Source: Bufo bufo
Taxonomy: Eukaryota > Chordata > Amphibia > Anura > Bufonidae
Assembly: GCF_905171765.1 (NCBI RefSeq)
Contig: NC_053389.1
Location: 212,914,624 to 212,978,623 of the forward strand
Reading direction: 5' to 3'
Length of the DNA: 64,000 nt
In this document: piece by piece, positions 33,847 through 44,763 of the stretch
Layout: each line of letters starts with the position of its first letter
How positions within the stretch are numbered: the first letter of the stretch is position 1
Translations under genes and position numbers: made by a program
The notes under the pieces: generated by a model
What the model was told of the DNA's origin: nothing
What the model saw: the letters and a program-made list of their open reading frames with translations, nothing else
Databases searched by the model: none

Positions 33847-34090
33847 GTCTGCATTAATCTGCAGGTGACCGTCATACAGCTCCACAGATTTGTTTCCTTC
33901 TGCATCTTTCTAAACAATCTGTGGCTTTAGTCTTTTATCCAGACTCAGTCATTGTGCCACTATGTGGCCTCCTCATGCTGCCATCTCTACAGTATGTCAC
34001 CTTGCCACTCATTTTTATCACCATGCTGCTGCTGATGCTGCTTAAAAGGCCTTAAACTGATCACCAGGTCCACAATCTATTTAAGGTTTT
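33847..34090 (+). repeat. Direct repeat, right copy
   Basis: Near-identical to 33240-33510: TCTGCATTAATCTGCAGGTG, CGTCATACAGCTCCACAG, CAGTCTTTTATCCAGACTCA, GCTGCCATCTCTACAG. The CTG microsatellite is shorter here. It leads into the 5' flank of the Penelope element. Confidence 0.7.
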
Positions 34091-34099
34091 ACGCACAAA

Positions 34100-36422
34100 A
34101 CAAAAGTAAAAAATCGATTTTATAGAAAAAATTTTATTGAAAACATTCTTTCCTGTATATTTACTTGTATAAAAAGTGCAAGTGCTGCCAAAAATTACAA
34201 GGAACAGGCACTCCGATACAACCTGTATAACACATAAAGCAGAATCAACTAATGATCATAATTACAATAAATATAACATTCCAGTAAGTAATAGATTTGA
34301 ATCACTGAATCACAACCATTTTTTAGACAGGACCCCACCACACAACAAAACAAGGATCAGACGCAGGTCACAGTCACCAATTATAACACACCCTCAACAC
34401 CAACAATCACCATTGACACACCACAGAACAAGGATCAGACGCAGGTCACATTCACCAGTAATAACACACCTGCAACACCAACAATCACCACCGACACTTG
34501 AGGAACAAATTCAACCACCAATCAGACATCCACGAATCACAACAGAGGGACTGGTTTTCACAGAATCACAGATGTCACCCCACACCCAAATACCCAAGAG
34601 ACGGAACACAAAGTCCACTATACAACGAACACAAGAGAGGTCCAAAAGAAAGACACGAAGAAGTCAGAGAAAAAAGAGGGGCTTACAAAAGCCACAGGAA
34701 AATTCGGACAACCAGGAAGCTATAGTGAACCAGAGTTCAGTGATTTTAACCGATGCACAAACTAAATTACTGAACAAAGGATTGAAATTTGCACCAACAC
34801 AAGTTGAATAAATTTGATACGTATGTGGGGATAGAGAAGTTTGTGAGGAAAATCAGTTTAATTATTATTATTTTTTTTAAATCTGGTTACATTAAACACA
34901 TGTGAATATAAGGAGGCAGAATTTAAGCATACAGAATTAAAATTAAAGTCAAAGAAATTCCCAAGACAAGAAATTAGTGCAGAAATAGCTACTTTTCAAA
35001 GAAATATAGAAACTGAATTGAGAAAAATACCAGAGAAATATACTAGAAGAAATAATTTAACAACACAAGAGATACGCGCAATTAAAGAATTACAAACACA
35101 GAACAATTTAACCATCCGTCCAGCTGATAAGGGAGGAGCCATTGTTCTTTTAGAAACTGATAAATATAATGCGGAATGCTTAAAACAACTCTCAGATGAT
35201 ACAACATACAGGAAACTTAAAAAGACCCTACAGAAGAGTTTATTGAAACATTGACCCAATATTGTAACAAAGGATTTGAACAAAGTCTATTAACAAAACA
35301 AGAATTTGATTATATTTTAGGGACTCAGCGGAAGTTACCAATCTTCTACTGCCTGCCTAAACGACACAAAAACCTGACAGACCCACCAAGACGCCCGATT
35401 ATATCGGGCATCGATTCATTGACATCAAATCTGTCTCAATATATTGATCAATTAATCCAACCAGCGGTGAAGAAGACCTACTCTTATATCGTAGATACCA
35501 CACAGATCGTCCAAGTTTTAGAGAATTTGAAAGTAGAACCACACTGGTTGATAGGTACACTAGATGCACAGTCACTTTATACGACGATCAACCATGAACA
35601 AGGTATAGCGAACATGAGGGCACAACTTAAATATTATGGTGATCTAAATGAAAAACAAATATAATTCTTGGTAGAAGGCGTCAACCATATACTGACGCAC
35701 AACTATTTCTTTTTTGAGCGAGATTATTATTTGCAGATCCGGGGTACCGCCATGGGCACAAGATTCGCCTCCCAGCTATGTCAATCTGTTCATGGCACAA
35801 TGGGAACAGGAGACCATCTTACCCAAGCTGGGGTCGGATCTGGTGCTCTGGCAACGGTACATAGATGTCATCTTCATCTGGCAGAGTGGAGAACCACAAC
35901 TATATACCTTTCTGGAAGAAATTAATAATCCATACAATCTCTGCTTTTCCTCTAATATCAACAAAGACTGTACAGAATTTTTGGATATGCTCATTACTAC
36001 TAAACAAGATCAATATCTATGTAACACTTACCAGAAAGCGGTGGCAAGGAACAGCTTTATCTTCTTCTCCAGCTGCCATTTACCCACTTGGTTGCTGAAC
36101 ATACCTTTTGGGCAGTTCCGCAGAATCAAGAGGAACTGTACAAATGGAAAAAAAATTGAAGAAGAGGCCATCCAAATGAAAACACAATTCCAGTCCACAA
36201 ATTTATCCTGACAGTTTGATTGAAAACGCACTACAAAAAGTTAGATAAATGGATAGGAATCCGTTTTTTATAACAAATCCAACCAATGATAAGAAAAAAC
36301 AAGAAGAAGACAGACTCCGTATAATATTACCCTATAATGCACAATACAAAAAAATTGGGCAGATTATAAAAAAACATTGGCACCTTATTCAGAAAGATAA
36401 AATCATAGGACCTCTAATCCCC
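34100..36422 (+). mobile_element. Penelope-like retroelement, plus strand, truncated before the nuclease
   Basis: Holds a 5' leader, an N-terminal region and the whole reverse transcriptase in broken frames. It stops at 36422, where a Gypsy LTR begins, without the GIY-YIG domain. It is a different subfamily from the 59530-63310 element, judging by the protein motifs. Confidence 0.8.
34176..36422 (+). pseudogene. Penelope-like reverse transcriptase, frameshifted
   Basis: The N-terminal part (34176-34811) is rich in His, Gln, Arg and Pro, with a duplicated RIRRRSQSPIITHPQHQQSP block. The reverse transcriptase follows: LTIRPADKGGAIVLLETDKY (35018-35254), LPIFYCLPKRHK and PRRPIISGIDSLTS, then GTLDAQSLYTTINHEQG (35251-35664), whose Asp is the first catalytic residue. 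A stop at 35662 and a frame change lead to RGTAMGTRFA and then WQRYIDVIFIWQSGE (35714-36211). The catalytic motif reads YIDV instead of YIDD. The last frame, IGQIIKKHWHLIQKDKIIGP, is the linker before the nuclease. It would copy its own RNA onto a nicked target. Confidence 0.85.
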
Positions 36423-36951
36423 TGTCACCGACAGTTGTGTGAGAAGGTCTGACAGACGTTCTTCTCTACCTCTTGTATGACGTTCTTTGTTTTGGTTTTA
36501 CTTTGTCATCTCCTTTCCTTCTGCCAGGTGTCACTTATTTAGACTAATTGTCTTCCTTTATATTCCCTCCCATACTGCCTCACTTTGTGGTTTATGCTAC
36601 TTCCTGGATGAAGTGTTCACTGCTGGAGGCTGCTGCTGCTGTTTGCTCAGATAAGTCTTTTCCTTTATTGTGTTTCCTTGCTGGCTTGATTCTAGGTGAC
36701 CCTGAATCCATCCTTATTAAGTGCAGGGAGCCGGTGGTCGTGTCCCCTCACTATTATAGGGTTTTCAGGTGTCACACAGTCTTAGGTACGTGGGCATGCA
36801 ATCGTCTACCATTGAGACCCTTGCATGTGCTTAGCAGTCAGGGAGCGCTCTGAGAGTTTTATAGGGCTCGCCTATATGCTCCTTAGTTTGGGATCAAGCC
36901 AGTCGGTCGTTTATTTATAAGTTCAAGCTATCTGCAACTTCACCCATGACA
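36423..36951 (+). repeat. Gypsy 5' LTR
   Basis: Starts TGTCACCGACAG and ends CACCCATGACA, 529 bp. The first 110 bp match 42834-42944, including GAGAAGGTCTGACAGA and CTCTTGTATGACGTTCTTTG. The sequence directly after it, TTATAAACCGCC, is where the primer binding site should be. Cannot be dated from LTR divergence over the full length, because the 3' LTR is cut short. Confidence 0.85.
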
Positions 36952-36978
36952 TTATAAACCGCCAAAACCGTCGTAAGC

Positions 36979-38044
36979 ATGGATCCGGTTTCAGCCTTGA
37001 TTGACCGCATGCAAGTTCTTTCACTGGAGGTAGCAGATCTCCATATCAGTTTCAGGTGACCGGTTCTGCTGGCGTTCATGGAGTTTGTTCCGAGCCTAAG
37101 ATCTCGCTTCCGGATACGTTCTCCGGGGGTAGTGAGAATTTTGTTCGCTTTAGAGAGGCTTGCAAACTCCATTTTTGCCTACTTCCCAATTCCTCTGGTG
37201 CTGAGGAGCAGAGGGTGGGGATCATCATCTCGCTGCTCAGGGATAACGCTCAGTCTTGGGCCTTTTCGCTGCCGGTGGGGGCATGGCCCCTCCAATCGGT
37301 GGATGAATTGTTTGTAGCCCTGGGGCAGATATATGATGACCCAGATCGTATTGCTCTGCCTGAATCTAAACTGCATCTTTTATGCCAGGGTAAACAGTCC
37401 GCAGAGATATATTGTTCTGAATTTCGGAGATGGTCAGCTGATACTGGTTGGAATGATGCTGCACTCCGAAGTCAATTTTGCCATGGTCTTTCAGAAAGAT
37501 TGAAAGATGCATTTGCTTTTCATGAGAGACCAGCGTCGTTAGAGTCAGCCATGTCTCTAGCTGTTCGTATTGACAGGCGTCTTAGAGAGAGAGAGGAGAC
37601 TACTCTTTCCTGTCATATTCAGCCCAAGGACAGTGGGGCTGTCTCATTCAGTGCGCAGGGGTCTCAGTCTGTCTCAATCCCCTCTGAGGAGGAGGCCATG
37701 CAGCTGGGTTTGCTTGCCTCTGATAGTAGAGGATTCAGCTCTCAGAGGAGGGTTTATTTCTGTTGTGGGGGTATAAATCATTTGGCTAAGGTTTGCCCCT
37801 TTAGGAGATTCATGGCGTTTTCTGAGGGTAATAAAAACAAAACAAAACAAAAAAAAACCTCTAAAAACTTTCCATTTGCTACTATTGGCAAGGTTGATGC
37901 GGAAATTGAAGGTTTGCCGTTTGCTTGTAGTTCCCATTTTCTCCTACCTGCCAGGGTGGCGCTAGACAGCAAGAACATTGTTTGTGAGATTTTTGTAGAT
38001 AGTGGAGCAGCTGTCAATCTCATTGATAACCAATTTGCAACAAT
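36979..38044 (+). pseudogene. Gypsy gag and protease, frameshifted
   Basis: ATG at 36979 opens MDPVSALIDRMQVLSLEVAD and meets TGA at 37057-37059. The main frame, from about 37056, has the retrotransposon gag fold (PDTFSGGSENFVRFREACKL, LRDNAQSWAFSL, YCSEFRRWSADTGWND). Next is a degenerate zinc knuckle, FCCGGINHLAKVCPFR, in which the first Cys position is Tyr. The protease block is CEIFVDSGAAVNLIDNQF, with the active-site DSG intact. The frame breaks at about 38040. Gag would package the RNA, and the protease would cut the polyprotein. Confidence 0.85.
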
Positions 38045-39730
38045 TTGCATGGTTTCCAGGTATGCACTTTGGAAAAGGATATACCTGTTTTTGCTATCGA
38101 TTCCGCTCCACTTTCTCAAAGATCGTTAAAGGGCATAGTTCACAATATCCGTTTGATTGTGGGTGACGCTCATGTTGAGGATATGTTATGTTTCGTCTTA
38201 AGCGCATTACCTACTCCTCTAGTGTTGCGGCTACCCTGGCTCACTAAACATAACCCCATCATTGATTGGCAAGCAAGGCAAATAAATGGTTGGAGTGAGT
38301 TTTGCAGAGAGAATTGCCTCACGGCGTCTCTTTCAGAGGTTTCTACCAAGACTGTGCCATCTTTTCTCTCTGAATTTTCTGATGTGTTTTCCGAGAGTGG
38401 TGTCCAGGAGTTGCCCCCTCACCGGGAGTATGATTGCCCTATTAATCTCATCCCAGGCGCCAAGCTGCCAACATCACGACTATACAAACTCTCCCAACCT
38501 GAAAGAGTCGCTATGAGTACTTATATCTCTGAGAGCCTGAGAAAGGGACACATCCGATCCTCGAGTCACCTGTTGCCGCAGTTTTTTTTTTTGTTAAGAA
38601 AAAAGATGCTTCTTTAAGACCTTGTCTGGATTTCATGGAGCTTAACCGTATCATGATTCGTGACCCATATCCACTTCCTCTGATCCCGAACCTTTTTAAC
38701 CAGATTGTTGGGGCTAAAGTTTTTTCTAAGTTGGATTTAAGAGGGGCACACAACCTAGTCAGGGTCAGGGAAGGGGACGAATGGAAGATGGCCTTCAATA
38801 CCCCTGAGGCTCATTTCGAGAATTTGGTTATGCCCTTTGGTTTGATGAATGCTCTGGCCGTCTTCCAAAATTTTGTGAACAGCATTTTTTATCATTTAAT
38901 GGGGAAATTTGTACTGGTGTATCTAGATTACATTTTGATTTTTTTCTCCTGATTTCAAGACTCATCGGGACCACCTATGTCAGGTCTTGCTGATTCTGCG
39001 GGAGAATAAATTGTAAGCTAAACTGGAAAAATGTGTGTTTGCGGTTCCGGAGATTCAATTTCTTGGTTTTCTTCTCTCCGCTTCTGGTTTTCGGATTGAC
39101 CCTGAGAAGGTCTGCGCTGTGCTTGATTGGGAGCTTCTTGAGAATCAGACGGTACTGATACAATTTTTGAGTTTTGCCAATTATTACAGAAAGTTCATTT
39201 TGAATTATTCCTCTGTTGTTAAGCCTCTCACTGATATTACTAAAAATAGGGTGGATTTTTCCTCGTGGTCGGTAGATGCGCTTAAAGCCTTTTCTAGTAT
39301 TAAAGAGTGTTTTGCTTCCGCTCCCATTTTGGTACAACCTGATGTCTTTCTACCTTTTATTGTTGAGGTGGATGCTTCTGAGGTAGGTGTGGGTGGGGTC
39401 TTATCTCAGGGTCCCTGTCCTGCCCGATATCGACCGTGTGCCTTTTTCTCAAGGAAACTCTCCTCTGCAGAGAGAAATTATGATGTGGGAGATAGGGAGT
39501 TGTTGGCCATCAAATTAGCTTTTGAGGAATGGCGCCATTGGTTAGAGGGAGCCAGACACCCTATTACCGTGTTTACCGACCATAAGAATCTGGCCTACTT
39601 GGAATCGGCCAAGCGTCTGAACCCGAGACAGGCCAGATGGTCTTTTTTCTTTTCTAGGATTAATTTTGTTGTTACGTTCAGCCCTGGGGTTAAAAATTTG
39701 GCTGATGGGGTGGTCATCTCTGCTCTTTAG
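38045..39730 (+). pseudogene. Gypsy reverse transcriptase and RNase H, broken
   Basis: Frame 38045-38617 has the protease-RT linker (LPWLTKHNPIIDWQARQI, YDCPINLIPGAKLPTSRLY). A frameshift at a poly-T run (38582-38592) leads to [57 protein letters not shown] and VYLDYILIF. The second catalytic Asp of YLDD is Tyr here. After a further break come the thumb and RNase H (39035-39730): [39 protein letters not shown] and [20 protein letters not shown]. The coding region is interrupted at about 39730 by a LINE. Confidence 0.9.
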
Positions 39731-41353
39731 TGGACTGTTTTAGCAAAGAACTAGCTGACTGCCTCAATGAATACTTCTGTTCAGTTTTTACAAAGGAAAA
39801 TGAAGGAAAAGGACCTCAGTTAGGAAAGAAGACTAATGAATCTTTTGATGCATGTGTCTTTACAGAGGAAGAGGTTCTAAGTCAGCTGTCTAAAATGAAT
39901 ACAAATAAGTCACAGGGGCCTGATGGGATACACCCAAAGCTATTAAAAGAGCTCAGCGGTGAACTAGCAAAACCATTAACAGATTTATTTAACCAATCAC
40001 TGGCAACAGGAGTCGTCCCAGAAGATTGGAAATTAGCAAATGTTGTGTCCATTCACAAGAAAGGTAGTAGGGAGGAATCGGGCAACTATAGGCCAGTAAG
40101 CCTGACATCAATAGTGGGGAAATTAATGGAAACCATACTTAAGGAGAGGATTGTGGAACATCTAAAATCCCATGGATTGAAAGATGGAAAACAGCATGGG
40201 TTTACTTCAGGGAGATCATGTCAAACTAATCTTATTGATTTTTTTGATTGTGAAACTAAATTAATAGATGGAGTAGGTGCTTATCTAGACTTTAGTAAGG
40301 CTTTTGATACTGTCCCACATAGAAGGCTTATCAATAAATTGCAGTCTTTGGGCTTGGACTCCCATATTGTTGAATAGATTAGGCAGTGGCTGAGGGACAG
40401 GCAACAGAGGGTTGTAGTTAATGGAGTATATTCAGACCAAGGTCTTGTTACCAGTGGGGTACCTCAGGGATCTGTTCTGGGACCCATATTTTTTTATATC
40501 TTTATCAGCGAAATTGCAGAAGGCCTCGATGGTAAGGCGTGTCTTTTTGCTGGTGACACAAAAGATTTGTAACAGGGTTGATGTTCCTGGAGGGATACAC
40601 CAAATGGAAAAGGATTTAGGAAAACTAGAGGAATGGTCAAAAATCTGGCAACTAAAATTTAATGTTGATAAGTGCAAGATAATACACCTGGGGCGTAAAA
40701 ACCCAAGAGCAGAATATAAAATCAGTGATACAGTCCTAACCTCAGTATCTGAGGAAAGGGATTTAGGGGTCATTATTTCAGAAGACTTAAAGGTAGGCAG
40801 ACAATGTCATAGAGCAGCAGGAAATGCTAGCAGAATGCTTGGGTGTATAGGGAAAGGAATTGTCAGTAGAAAGAGGGAGGTGCTCATGCCGCTCTACAGA
40901 GCACTAGTGAGACCTCATTTTGAGTATTGTGCTCAGTACTGGAGACCATATCTCCAGAAGGATATTGATACTTTGGAGAGAGTTCAGAGAAGAGCTACTA
41001 AACTGGTACATGGATTGCAGGATAAAACTTACCAGGAAAGATTAAAGGACCTTAACATGTATAGCTTGGAAGAAAGACGAGACAGAGGGGATATGATAGA
41101 AACTTTTAAATACATAAAGGGAATCAACAAGGTAAAAGAGGAGAGAATATTTAAAAGAAGAAAAACTGCTACAAGAGGACATAGTTTTAAATTTGAGGGG
41201 CAAAGGTTTAAAAGTAATATCAGGAAGTATTACTTTACTGAGAGAGTAGTGGATGCATGGAATAGCCTTCCTGCAGAAGTGGTAGCTGCAAATACAGTGA
41301 AGAAGTTTAAGCATGCATGGGATAGGCATAAGGCCATCCTTCATATAAGATAG
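39731..41353 (+). pseudogene. CR1/Rex1-like LINE reverse transcriptase
   Basis: Frame 39730-40377 holds the reverse transcriptase front: MNTNKSQGPDGIHPKLLKEL, WKLANVVSIHKKGSREESGN, YRPVSLTSIVGKLMETILKE, and YLDFSKAFDTVPHRRLINKL with the first catalytic Asp. After a stop and shift at about 40377-40490, the next frame has KACLFAGDTKDL where the family has FADD, so a catalytic Asp is Gly. The C-terminal half (40580-41353) runs on as ERDLGVIISEDLKV, LYRALVRPHFEYCAQYWRPY, LERVQRRATKLVHGL and VVDAWNSLPAEVV and ends at a stop codon. The enzyme would prime on nicked DNA. Confidence 0.85.
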
Positions 41354-41445
41354 GGCCAGGAGCTATCCATAGTATTCAGTATATTGGGCAGACTAGATGG
41401 GCCAAATGGTTCTTATCTGCCGACACATTCTATGTTTCTATGTTT
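39731..41445 (+). mobile_element. CR1/Rex1-like LINE, 5'-truncated, inside the Gypsy pol
   Basis: It starts within reverse transcriptase codons and ends in the 3' tail GGCAGACTAGATGGGCCAAA, TGGTTCTTATCTGCC and a TCTATGTTTCTATGTTTCTT repeat near 41443. Gypsy pol codons resume at about 41456. Short matches of the CTCTTTA type at both edges may be a target duplication, but I cannot fix it. A short tail repeat in place of poly-A is typical of the CR1/L2/Rex1 group. Confidence 0.8.
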
Positions 41446-41455
41446 CTTTATCCTA

Positions 41456-42832
41456 ATTTGGAGGCAGAGGTTCAGGCAGCCCAGGCAGAGGCTCCTGATC
41501 TTTGTCCTCCTGGGAGGTTGTTTGTGCCTCTCGCTTTATGACACAAGGTTTTTAAAGAGCACCACGATACTGTCCTTGCTGGGCACCCGGGTAGTAGAGC
41601 CACAGTGGATCTCATTGCTCTGAGATTCTGGTGGCCAGCTCTTCGTAAGACGGTTGAGGGTTTTGTGGCAGCCTGCGAGACCTGCGCTCGTGCCAAGGTC
41701 CCTCATTCACGGCCATCGGGTTCTCTCCTCCCGTTACCCATTCTTTCCCGTCCTTGGACGCATCTGTCCATGGATTTCATAACGGGCCTGCCTAGTTACT
41801 CGGGGAAGACTGTGATTCTGGTGGTAGTAGACTGTTTTAGCAAAATGGCACATTTTATTCCCTTTCCTGGGTTACCCAATGCTAAGACGCTGGAGCAAGC
41901 GTTTGTTGATCACATTGTTAAATTTCATGGCATTCCTTCAGACATCGTTTCTGAAAGAGGCACGCAATTTGTTTCCAGATTCTGGAAGGCCTTCTATTCT
42001 CACTTGGGGGTTCGGTTGTCATTCTCTTCTGCTTTTCACCCGCAGTCGAATGGTCAGACCGAACGCGTCAATCAGAATCTGGAGACATATCTGCGCTGTT
42101 TTGTGGCGGAGAATCAGGAGGATTGGTATTCGTTTTTGTCCCTTGCTGAGTTTGCTTTAAATAACAGTCGCCAGGAGTCCTCTGATAAGTCACCATTTTT
42201 TGGTGCGTATGGGTTTCATCCGCAGTTTGGGACATTCTCTGGAGAGGGGTCTTCTGGTTTACCTGATGAGGAGAGATTTTACTCATCTTTGTCATTTATT
42301 CAGGGTAATCTGAAGAGGATGAGTGAGAGATATAAGCGTGTGGCGGATAAGAGACGTGTGCCTGGTCCGGACCTGAATGTGGGTGATCTGGTGTGGTTGT
42401 CTACAAAGAATATCAAACTGAAGGTTCCCTCCTGGAAGTTGGGTCCTAAGTTTATTGGGCCTTACAAGATCTTGTCCGTCATCAACCCCGTTGCCTTCCG
42501 TCTTGATCTTCCTCAGACTTGGAAGATCCATAATGTTTTTCACAGGTCCCAATTAAAACCTTATGTCCAACCAACTGTACCCTCCTCTTTGCCTCCTCCT
42601 CTGATTTTTGTTGATGGTAATATTGAATTTCAGGTCTCTAGGATTGTGGATTCTCGCATTATCCACGGTTCTCTTCAGTACCTCGTTCATTGGGAGGGTT
42701 ATGGTCCTGAGTAGAGGATGTGGGTCCCAGTGGCGGACATTAAGGCCACTCGTCTCATCAGGGCTTTCCATAGGTCTCATCCTGAAAAGGTGGGCTCTGA
42801 GTGTCCGGAGTCCACCTGTAGAGGGAGAGGTA
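41456..42832 (+). pseudogene. Gypsy integrase and chromodomain
   Basis: Starts in the integrase zinc-binding region (HDTVLAGHPGSRATVDLIAL, then CETCARAK). The core has THLSMDFITGLPSYSGK with the first Asp, DIVSERGTQFVSRFWKAF where the second Asp of SDRG is Glu, and PQSNGQTERVNQNLETYLRC with the final Glu. GPFKI-type and RSQLKPYVQ blocks follow. The chromodomain FQVSRIVDSRIIHGSLQYLV, HWEGYGPE is cut by TAG at 42712-42714 before RMWVPVADIKATRLIRAFHR. The chromodomain would steer integration to marked chromatin. The main frame is 41605-42714. Confidence 0.9.
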
Positions 42833-42833
42833 C

Positions 42834-42944
42834 TGTCACCGCCAGTTCTGTGAGAAGGTCTGACAGATGTTCTTCTCTACCTCTTGTATGACGTTCTTTG
42901 TTTTGGTTTCACTTTGTCATCTCCTTTCCTTCCTCCAGGTGTCA
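42834..42944 (+). repeat. Gypsy 3' LTR, truncated
   Basis: TGTCACCGCCAGTTCTGTGA follows a purine-rich tract (GTAGAGGGAGAGGTAC), the expected polypurine primer for plus-strand synthesis. Match to the 5' LTR ends at CCAGGTGTCA(C/T), about 42944. The other 420 bp of the LTR are absent and a Penelope sequence continues. Confidence 0.8.
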
Positions 42945-43313
42945 TTCTGATGTGGGTCTAGTATCTGTTTGTCTCTGTTGTGAGTGATTTCTTTGATTTT
43001 CTCTCTCATCAAATTTAGGACTATATCTATATTTTTTTGTCTTTTTATTTATTATTTCTAATTCCATTTTATCCAAACTCCTGCACAGGCGCTCCTGCCA
43101 CATGGAGAACTCCTAATTTTTTGGGAGCTTCTCCACTAGAATTTTCATCTGATTGATTTTGTCAGTAATTTCTTCAAGTAATTGGGATCTCTTTTTTTTT
43201 TTATAATCAATTGTGTTAAAATCACTGATTGTGAAAATAAATGGGTATCCCATTCTTTGTTGAATTCTTTGTTGCATATGTCCTGTGCAGGGGTCTTGGA
43301 TAATAATAGTCCT

Positions 43314-43526
43314 TTAGGGATTTTTTTTATGACTAATACATTGTTTTAAAGACTTAATTTCCCATTGCTGTTTAGGGAACTTGAACCATTGTTGTTGAAA
43401 CAACTTAAAGATTTCAAATATAGGCCTATCTCCTCTAGTGTCGTTAGATTCACATGGAGTAGGATCATCAAATTTGTAGGTTTCTGCTTTAAGCCTTTTA
43501 TTTTCTATGTGACTCCAAATATCCAT
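43314..43526 (-). pseudogene. Penelope-type N-terminal coding fragment
   Basis: A 70-codon frame, MDIWSHIENKRLKAETYKFD, then DTRGDRPIFEIFKLFQQQWF. The N-terminal parts of Penelope proteins are poorly conserved, so the call rests on position below a Penelope-type terminus. It could be a chance frame. Confidence 0.35.
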
Positions 43527-43689
43527 CTACAATCAGAGGGGAGCTCTGTCCTAAGCGAGTGCATTAAAATATGTCTAGTTGGGGATATATAGGGCGGCTC
43601 TCCCTCTGATTGTGCGGTGAGCGGATGGACACAAGGCGCAATTCACAACCTAATTGAGGATACAAAGTATTTTTTATTTTTTGTTTAGC

Positions 43690-43740
43690 AAAGACAACGC
43701 GTTTCGGGGTACGCAGGACCCCTTTATCAAATCTAAAAAA
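43690..43740 (-). ncRNA. Hammerhead-ribozyme-like motif in a Penelope terminus
   Basis: The minus-strand RNA would contain TTTGATAA, then GGGGT...ACCCC (stem II, 5 bp, loop CCTGCGT), then GAAACGCGTTGTC. In hammerheads the GAA is followed by a short stem III, here AC paired with GT around GCGTT, and cleavage would fall after the final C of GTC. The first core box is usually CTGATGA. Here it is TTGATAA with one extra A before the stem, so the fold is imperfect and it is probably inactive. Hammerheads are known in Penelope termini. Confidence 0.4.
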
Positions 43741-43824
43741 ATATCACAAAGGTCGATAATATAATGTATATACAAATAAACGAATCCATGAATAAAAAGT
43801 TTAAGTTAAAATGAAAAGTATATA

Positions 43825-44763
43825 CAGTTCAGACCAAAAGTTTGGACACACCTTCTCATTCAAAAAGTTTTCTTTATTTTCATGACTATGAAGGCATCAA
43901 AACTATGAATTAACACATGTGGAATTATATACATAACAAACAAGTGTGAAACAACTGAAAAAATATCATATTCTAGGTTCTTCAAAGTAGCCACCTTTTG
44001 CTTTGATTACTGCTTTGCACACTCTTGGCATTCTCTTGATGAGCTTCAAGAGGTAGTCCCCTGAAATGGTCTTCCAACAGTCTTGAAGGAGTTCCCAGAA
44101 ATGCTTAGCACTTGTTGGCCCTTTTGCTTTCACTCTGCGGTCCAGCTCACCCCAAACCATCTCGATTGGGTTCAGGTCCGGTGACTGTGGAGGGCAGGTC
44201 ATCTGGCGCAGCACCCCATCACTCTCCTTCATGGTCAAATAGCCCTTACTTTCAAAGTTTTCCCAATTTTTAGGCTGACTGACTGACCTTCATTTCATAA
44301 AGTAATGATAGCCACTCGTTTTTCTTTACTTAGCTGCTTTTTTCTTGCCATAATACAAATTCTAACAGTCTATTCAGTAGGACTATCAGCTGTGTATCCA
44401 CCTGACTTCTCCTCAACGCAACTGATGGCCCCAACCCCATTTATAAGGCAAGAAATCCCACTTATTAAACCTGACAGGGCACACCTGTGAAGTGAAAACC
44501 ATTTCAGGGGACTACCTCTTAAAGCTCATCAAGAGAATGCCAAGAGTGTGCAAAGCAGTAATCAAAGCAAAAGGTGGCTACTTTGAAGAACCTAGAATAT
44601 GACATATTTTCAGTTGTTTCACACTTGTTTGTTATGTATATAATTCCACATGTGTGAATTCATAGTTTTGATGCCTTCAGTGTGAATCTACAATTTTCAT
44701 AGTCATGAAAATAAAGAAAACTCTTTGAATGAGAAGGTGTGTTTAAACTTTTGGTCTGTACTG
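43825..44763 (-). mobile_element. Internally deleted Tc1-like transposon, second copy
   Basis: Ends CAGTTCAGACCAAAAGTTTG and AAACTTTTGGTCTGTACTG, with TA on both sides (43823-43824 and 44764-44765). It is the same family as 7535-8469, in reverse orientation and of nearly the same length (939 against 935 bp). The C-terminal transposase codons (43966-44238 minus) include QSPDLNPIEMVWGELDRRVK. The N-terminal codons (from about 44352 minus, MARKKQLSKEKRVAIITL) end in a stop. The internal junction is the same as in the first copy. Confidence 0.85.

Larger units (their letters stand above)
36423..42944 (+). mobile_element. Ty3/Gypsy chromovirus retrotransposon, interrupted by a LINE
   Basis: The order is 5' LTR (36423-36951), gag, protease, reverse transcriptase, RNase H, integrase, chromodomain and the start of a 3' LTR (42834-42944). 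The LINE at about 39731-41445 separates RNase H from integrase. The 3' LTR stops after about 110 bp, where a minus-strand Penelope sequence starts. Frameshifts and catalytic substitutions show it is dead. RNase H before integrase plus a chromodomain place it in the Gypsy chromovirus branch. Confidence 0.9.
42945..43750 (-). mobile_element. Penelope-like retroelement, 5' portion, minus strand
   Basis: The minus strand reads, from about 43740: hammerhead-like motif, leader, an ATG at 43526 (MDIWSHIENKRLKAETYKFD, about 70 codons), then more N-terminal-type sequence down to the break at 42945. There is no reverse transcriptase. The order of leader, ATG and Lys/Gln-rich N-terminus matches Penelope elements. 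The join with the Gypsy LTR is blunt. Confidence 0.5.

Noticed and set aside
33545..33857. Short Pro/Ser-rich frames
   Set aside because: They are contained in the non-coding hAT MITE at 33528-33846.
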